Source: Spirochaetota bacterium
Lineage (GTDB): Bacteria > Spirochaetota > UBA4802 > JAGODF01
DNA length: 52,010 bases
Direction of reading: 5' to 3'
NCBI GenBank assembly: GCA_026419015.1
Contig: JAOAAF010000007.1
Location: 305 to 52,314 of the forward strand
The notes under the pieces were generated by a model. That model searched no databases. It was not told where the DNA came from and saw only the letters and a program-made list of their open reading frames with translations. This document shows positions 47,380 to 52,010 of the stretch, one piece after another. Position 1 is the first letter of the stretch. Each line of letters opens with the position of its first letter. Position numbers and translations under genes: made by a program.

Positions 47380-47745
47380 ATGGAAGAAAAAATTGAAAAA
47401 ATTTCTGCGGATGAATCAACAGTAATAAATTACGTTGAGGAACTCCTCGCGCAAGATGATATCACTGCCACCAATGATATCGCAGGCTCTGAAAATTCTG
47501 AAAAACAAATTGCATTAGAGTTTATAAAATCGTATGTTCAATTTTTGCAGGAACTTGTGGAAAATGACTTAAAAAATAATCTCATCAGAAGCGATGTGGA
47601 AATTCGCGACCTTATCTCGCATGTGAACATCATGATGAAAAAAAGGTATGAAACGCCTTTTATAGTAATGGTGCGTTATAGCGTTTCCCATTATCGGAAT
47701 ATGCAATCTCGCTTGTTAGCAGAATTGGGCAAAGATAAACAATGA
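47380..47745 (+). CDS. Hypothetical helical protein
   Basis: ORF 47374-47745; ATG at 47380 preferred over TTG at 47374; no recognised domain. Confidence 0.65.
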   Translation: MEEKIEKISADESTVINYVEELLAQDDITATNDIAGSENSEKQIALEFIKSYVQFLQELVENDLKNNLIRSDVEIRDLISHVNIMMKKRYETPFIVMVRYSVSHYRNMQSRLLAELGKDKQ

Positions 47746-47789
47746 GCGCTATATTTTACTTACTAATGTTCAAAAACTTATAAAATCAT

Positions 47790-48731
47790 ATGTCCCGAGT
47801 AAATTTTTTAGAAAAGCAAGAAAGGATATTTAAAAATATCATTTCAGAACTTTGCTTGCCACAATCATATAAAGTTGTCTATCACCGTTCGACTCACGAG
47901 GTGCCAATGCCATCGGTTGATGCAATTTCCGATATTGTGGAAATGCTTCGTACAGTAATATTCCCGGGTTATTTTGGCAATTCGGAAATTCGGCTTGAAA
48001 CGATGCCGTATCATATTGGTGCAACTCTCGATCGAGTATTTTTGCTTTTTTCTGAACAAATAAAAAGAGGGTATTGCTTTTCATGTACTGAAAAAAACCA
48101 ACATATCACATGTGAAGAATGCGAAATGAAAGCGAAGGAAACAACGCTACGTTTTCTTGAAAAGCTACCGGAAATACGACGCCTTTTGACTACTGATGTG
48201 GTTGCCGCGTATGAGGGAGATCCTGCAGCTAAAAGCTATGGTGAAACCATTTTTTGCTATCCGAGCATTTATGCGCTTACGAACCATCGCATTGCGCATG
48301 AATTGTACAAACTCGATGTTCCCATCATTCCGCGCATAATAAGCGAGATGGCGCATTCGCGAACGGGGATCGATATTCATCCAGGAGCACAAATCGGAGA
48401 GCGCTGTTTTATCGATCATGGCACAGGGGTGGTGATAGGGGAAACCTCGATTATTCACAATAATGTGCGCATTTATCAAGGAGTAACGCTTGGCGCAAAA
48501 AGCTTCCCGCTCGATGAGAATGGAAATCCAATTAAAGGGATTCCGCGCCATCCAATTGTGGAGGACGATGTGATCATTTATTCAGGAGCAACTATTTTAG
48601 GCAGAATCACAATTGGTAAGGGTTCGGAAATCGGTGGAAATGTATGGCTTACGCATGATGTGCCTCCAGGGACGCGGGTTATCCAAGAAAAACCGGTTGA
48701 AAGCTTTTTTGGTGACGGTGCGGGAATATGA
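47790..48731 (+). CDS. cysE: Serine O-acetyltransferase
   Basis: Left-handed beta-helix GIDIHPGAQIGERCFIDHGTGVVIGETSIIHNNVRIYQGVTLGAKSF; IPRHPIVEDDVIIYSGATILG. Confidence 0.94.
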   Translation: MSRVNFLEKQERIFKNIISELCLPQSYKVVYHRSTHEVPMPSVDAISDIVEMLRTVIFPGYFGNSEIRLETMPYHIGATLDRVFLLFSEQIKRGYCFSCTEKNQHITCEECEMKAKETTLRFLEKLPEIRRLLTTDVVAAYEGDPAAKSYGETIFCYPSIYALTNHRIAHELYKLDVPIIPRIISEMAHSRTGIDIHPGAQIGERCFIDHGTGVVIGETSIIHNNVRIYQGVTLGAKSFPLDENGNPIKGIPRHPIVEDDVIIYSGATILGRITIGKGSEIGGNVWLTHDVPPGTRVIQEKPVESFFGDGAGI

Positions 48732-49189
48732 AAAAGGGATGCGATGAGATAAAAATTATAGAACAGTTTTGTGCGCTTCCCAATGAATCGCCTTTATCTC
48801 GTGATGAGTTTGCGCTTTTTTATGAATCGTTTGTGGATAGAGATGATTCGATGTTGCTTTCAAATGGCAAATCGTCCCACGTCTTTTATTTTACTTCGTA
48901 CGATCTCGTCGAAGAAATTATCGATGAGGATCCCCTCGTTTTTTTTGAAAATTTTGAAAACCGCGTACGATGTATAATAGTTTTTAACCCCCAAAAGGAC
49001 CACGTAACGGCATTTCTGGTGTTAGATCTGAAAGACGAAGAGCATAAACGATTTTTAAAAGAGCTATGCATAATGCAAAAGATCAATTTTCATTTTATTT
49101 CGTTGCTTTATGGCGACCTTTATAAGATGAAATCGTTCCTTATTGCCGTTCCTCCGTCTGCTCTTGAAATTGTCGAGAACGTTTTGTGA
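48728..49189 (+). CDS. Hypothetical protein, translationally coupled to cysE
   Basis: 4-bp overlap with cysE; no recognised domain. Confidence 0.65.
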   Translation: MKKGCDEIKIIEQFCALPNESPLSRDEFALFYESFVDRDDSMLLSNGKSSHVFYFTSYDLVEEIIDEDPLVFFENFENRVRCIIVFNPQKDHVTAFLVLDLKDEEHKRFLKELCIMQKINFHFISLLYGDLYKMKSFLIAVPPSALEIVENVL

Positions 49190-49537
49190 TATGAACGGTA
49201 TAGTTTCATTATGATGATCAGCTTTTAATTTGTTCGCATACGGTGTCGTGAAGTTTCGCCTCGAATCCCTCTTTATTTCATCGATTGACCTAAAGGTAAA
49301 TCGTTCATCAATAAGTCTAGTTTTGTTCGTTTATGTCGATTAAGCAAAACTGGAATTAAGCTCTATTCAGAAAATAGTTCAATAACTTAGAACTATCATT
49401 TTTTAAAATAATTCATTTAATAAATATTCAAAATATTTAATATTGTGTAAAATATAAAAAATTATGTCACAAAAAAGCTAAAATGATTAATTTTTTTACG
49501 AAAATTTTAAAAAAAGGTAATTAGTCATTAAATTCCA

Positions 49538-50797
49538 ATGAAAAGCCAACGGTGGTGTGCAGTTTTATTGTTATTGTGTGCATTAATTGGAACTGGTGCA
49601 ACCTTTCTCATTGCATATGAGCGCCACTTTCGTGAAATTATTTGGGAATTGAAATACCAAGAAAATTTTGTGTTATCAATGGCAAGCGCTCTCTGTGGCA
49701 AAAGGGATTCGTATGTAAGCTGTGAGCGCGTCGATAAATCGACCTATTCACATTTTCTATCGATTCCCCAGACGTCATGGGGAATGATGTATTTTACGCT
49801 GCTTTTGTGTGGAATCATTCCGTTGTTTGTGTTTCGAAATTCGCTTTATAATGATTATATACGCGTGCTTTTTTGGATGCTGCTAATTGGCACCGCGTAT
49901 AGCCTTTACATGTTTGCCGTAAGTATAATTTTTATTCGCGCGCTTTGTCCATTGTGTGTTGTGACCTATTGTGCGAATTTGACTTCTTTAGGTTTGGTGG
50001 TGAGCTATTTATGTCGTTGGAAATTGAACCCATTTTCATTGCGGGAAGCAGTGAGAGAATTTGGTGAAAAAATTTCATTACAAAGCTTGCGCGCGCTGGT
50101 GGCATTCAGTGCACTTTCCATAGGTGCTGCAATTCTTGTTGGGCTATTTTTGGATTATTGTGTTATAAAACTTAAGGAGAATGTTATTGAGGAAAGGAGG
50201 AATGCAATTATTGATAAAATAATTGATGAATTTTTGGCCGAGAAGGTTCATGATGTTCAACCTTCGTTTGTGTGTTCTTTCGGGAAAGCAGGTGCTCCGA
50301 TACTGATTGTTGAATTTTCCGATTTTTTATGTGGTCATTGTAAGAAAGCATCAGAAATCATTACGAAAATCGCTCAAGAATTTGGCGATTCTGTCCACGT
50401 AGTTTTTATGAATTTTCCGCTGGATTCGACATGCAATCGTGGTGTAAACAAGAATGTACATCCTGGCGCATGCCTCTTGGCAAAGGGTGCCATTTGTGCG
50501 TCAAAGCAGAACGAATTTCCAGTGTATTTGGAACATGCGTTTAATTTAGCTCCCAAAAATACTGATGTCATGCATATGCGTCAGCTTGCAGTGTTGTCGG
50601 CTCTCGATGTTCCACTGTTTGAAAGCTGCCTTGTGGCTCATGAAACGGAAATCGAGCTTCAAAAACAGATTGCTGAAGCGCAACGCTTAAATGTTCATGC
50701 AACCCCAACCATTTTCATAAATGGGAGGCACTTGAAAAAGTGGGGAAGCGTTGAAATTGTTCGAAAAGCTATACGGAAAGTTTTGGAAAATAAATAA
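49538..50797 (+). CDS. VKOR domain fused to DsbA/thioredoxin-like domain
   Basis: Multi-TM VKOR with LCGKRDSYVSCERVDKSTYSHFLSIPQTSWGMMYF and CPLCVVTYC; C-terminal VEFSDFLCGHCKKASEIIT. Confidence 0.92.
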   Translation: MKSQRWCAVLLLLCALIGTGATFLIAYERHFREIIWELKYQENFVLSMASALCGKRDSYVSCERVDKSTYSHFLSIPQTSWGMMYFTLLLCGIIPLFVFRNSLYNDYIRVLFWMLLIGTAYSLYMFAVSIIFIRALCPLCVVTYCANLTSLGLVVSYLCRWKLNPFSLREAVREFGEKISLQSLRALVAFSALSIGAAILVGLFLDYCVIKLKENVIEERRNAIIDKIIDEFLAEKVHDVQPSFVCSFGKAGAPILIVEFSDFLCGHCKKASEIITKIAQEFGDSVHVVFMNFPLDSTCNRGVNKNVHPGACLLAKGAICASKQNEFPVYLEHAFNLAPKNTDVMHMRQLAVLSALDVPLFESCLVAHETEIELQKQIAEAQRLNVHATPTIFINGRHLKKWGSVEIVRKAIRKVLENK

Positions 50798-50923
50798 ATG
50801 AAGATTTTTAATAACATTGTTGATGAACAAAAAAAATGATTTTAAGCCCATTTAATTGTTCATATGGAATAATTAGCTGATTCGCGCTGTGAGGTGGCTT
50901 TATACGACATGATTTATTGCATC

Positions 50924-50957
50924 GCAAAAAATTGGGGTGGTTACGCAAACCACCCCA
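50924..50957 (-). terminator. Rho-independent terminator of the acyl-CoA dehydrogenase gene (minus strand)
   Basis: 9-10 bp stem (T)GGGGTGGTT / AACCACCCC(A), 5-nt loop; A-run on plus strand gives a T-run for minus-strand transcript. Confidence 0.85.
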
Positions 50958-50969
50958 GTATTTTCCCGA

Positions 50970-51995
50970 TTATTGTTCCAATGCTCCAGTAAATATTGGG
51001 CTCGATGCCTTAACCACCGCAGATTCATCGGAGAGGATATAGTCGCACAGCGCAAAGAACTTCGTAAATTCAGCACCAAGCATAAACTGACCCGAGAGCA
51101 CTCTGCCCACATAGAACGCCGCTTCGCTGTTTTCTGCAATGAGAGCATCGAGTTCTGCACCTTTTTTATCGCCGATAAGCTCTTTCATTTTAGGTATTGC
51201 TACGGAAAGACCCCATAGGTGCATCCATGCGTGGGTAAGCGCTGTAAATGCTTTTTGAAGTGGGGTTGCGTTTGCGAAAATCATGAGAAATTTTCCATCA
51301 GCCATGTACTTTTTCATTTTTTCGACGGTTTCATCAATCTTCGCAAGGCCTTTTTTCATGTTTTCAACGTATTTTTCGTCAACAATACCCGTTGCCTTTG
51401 CGATGGTTTCCTGAATGCGCTTTTTGTACACACCATAGTTGTACTGATCTTTGTTCATTAAAAGTTTACGCATGGTAAGATCCATCGATTGGATGCCATT
51501 AGTGCCTTCGTAAATTTGTAAGATTTTCGCGTCTCGCGCATATTGTTCCACAGGATAGTCAGTGCAATAACCGTATCCGCCGTAAACCTGAATCGCTTCG
51601 CCTGTCACTTCCCATGCGGGATCGGTATTGCCCGCTTTGCAAATTGGAATAAGGAAATCGAGCAACCCTTGTGCTTCGTTCTTTGCTTCACCTTCTTCGA
51701 CATGGGTAAGATCTTCAAGCATTGCGCAGTAATACGTGAGGGTGCGCATTGCTTCCACTTTCGATTTCATCGATAAAAGCATGCGCTTCACATCGGGGTG
51801 ATTGATGATAGTAACTTTTGGTGCATCGGGATTAAGCATTTGGGTCACATCGGAACCTTGTACGCGGTTTCGCGCATAAGTAACCGCATGCATGTACGCA
51901 GCGCTTGATACTGACATCCCTTGGCTTCCCACATAAAGCCGCGCTTCATTCATCATCTGGAACATAATTTTCATCCCTTGCCGCTGTTGGCCCAT
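50970..51995 (-). CDS. Acyl-CoA dehydrogenase, C-terminal part; likely continues past the right edge
   Basis: EVTGEAIQVYGGYGYCTDYPVEQYARDAKILQIYEGTNGIQSMDLTMRKL; no start context near the right edge. Confidence 0.93.
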   Translation of the reverse strand: MGQQRQGMKIMFQMMNEARLYVGSQGMSVSSAAYMHAVTYARNRVQGSDVTQMLNPDAPKVTIINHPDVKRMLLSMKSKVEAMRTLTYYCAMLEDLTHVEEGEAKNEAQGLLDFLIPICKAGNTDPAWEVTGEAIQVYGGYGYCTDYPVEQYARDAKILQIYEGTNGIQSMDLTMRKLLMNKDQYNYGVYKKRIQETIAKATGIVDEKYVENMKKGLAKIDETVEKMKKYMADGKFLMIFANATPLQKAFTALTHAWMHLWGLSVAIPKMKELIGDKKGAELDALIAENSEAAFYVGRVLSGQFMLGAEFTKFFALCDYILSDESAVVKASSPIFTGALEQ

Positions 51996-52010
51996 TCGTA
52001 GGCGGTTACA

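Overview
The window is a gene-dense, AT-rich bacterial chromosomal segment. The gene content suggests a spirochaete-like organism: a spiro-SPASM-type radical SAM protein, a class I adenylate cyclase, a bactofilin with M23 peptidases, and FecR and CsgG-like lipoproteins. The taxonomy is inference, with no database search behind it. I support about 50 protein-coding genes, one tRNA-Phe(GAA), several hairpin terminators and a few promoter or operator candidates. I saw no transposase, prophage, CRISPR array or rRNA. Recognisable housekeeping genes include pnp (5' truncated), an M16 peptidase, cimA, murI, a SurA/parvulin PPIase, surE, larE, recN, nadK, purD, an ADP-forming acetyl-CoA synthetase alpha/beta pair, a PPi-type phosphofructokinase, cysE, a VKOR-DsbA fusion and an acyl-CoA dehydrogenase (truncated at the right edge). 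The best candidate for an undescribed system is the three-gene cluster at 8552-11685. It encodes a radical SAM/SPASM enzyme whose N-terminal domain looks like a degenerate copy of the SpsF-type cytidylyltransferase encoded by the next gene, followed by a PseG/SpsG-like protein. Other notable items: a four-repeat FN3-like envelope protein next to a TPR protein, a membrane-sensor/STAS-zinc-ribbon cassette, a pseudo-receiver response regulator, a SET-domain protein with a tandem-hairpin leader, a stand-alone DbpA-type RNA-binding domain, a 46-aa lipoprotein missing from the ORF track, a CxxC-x8-CxxC motif in CysE, and a TGTGA-N8-TCACA palindrome.
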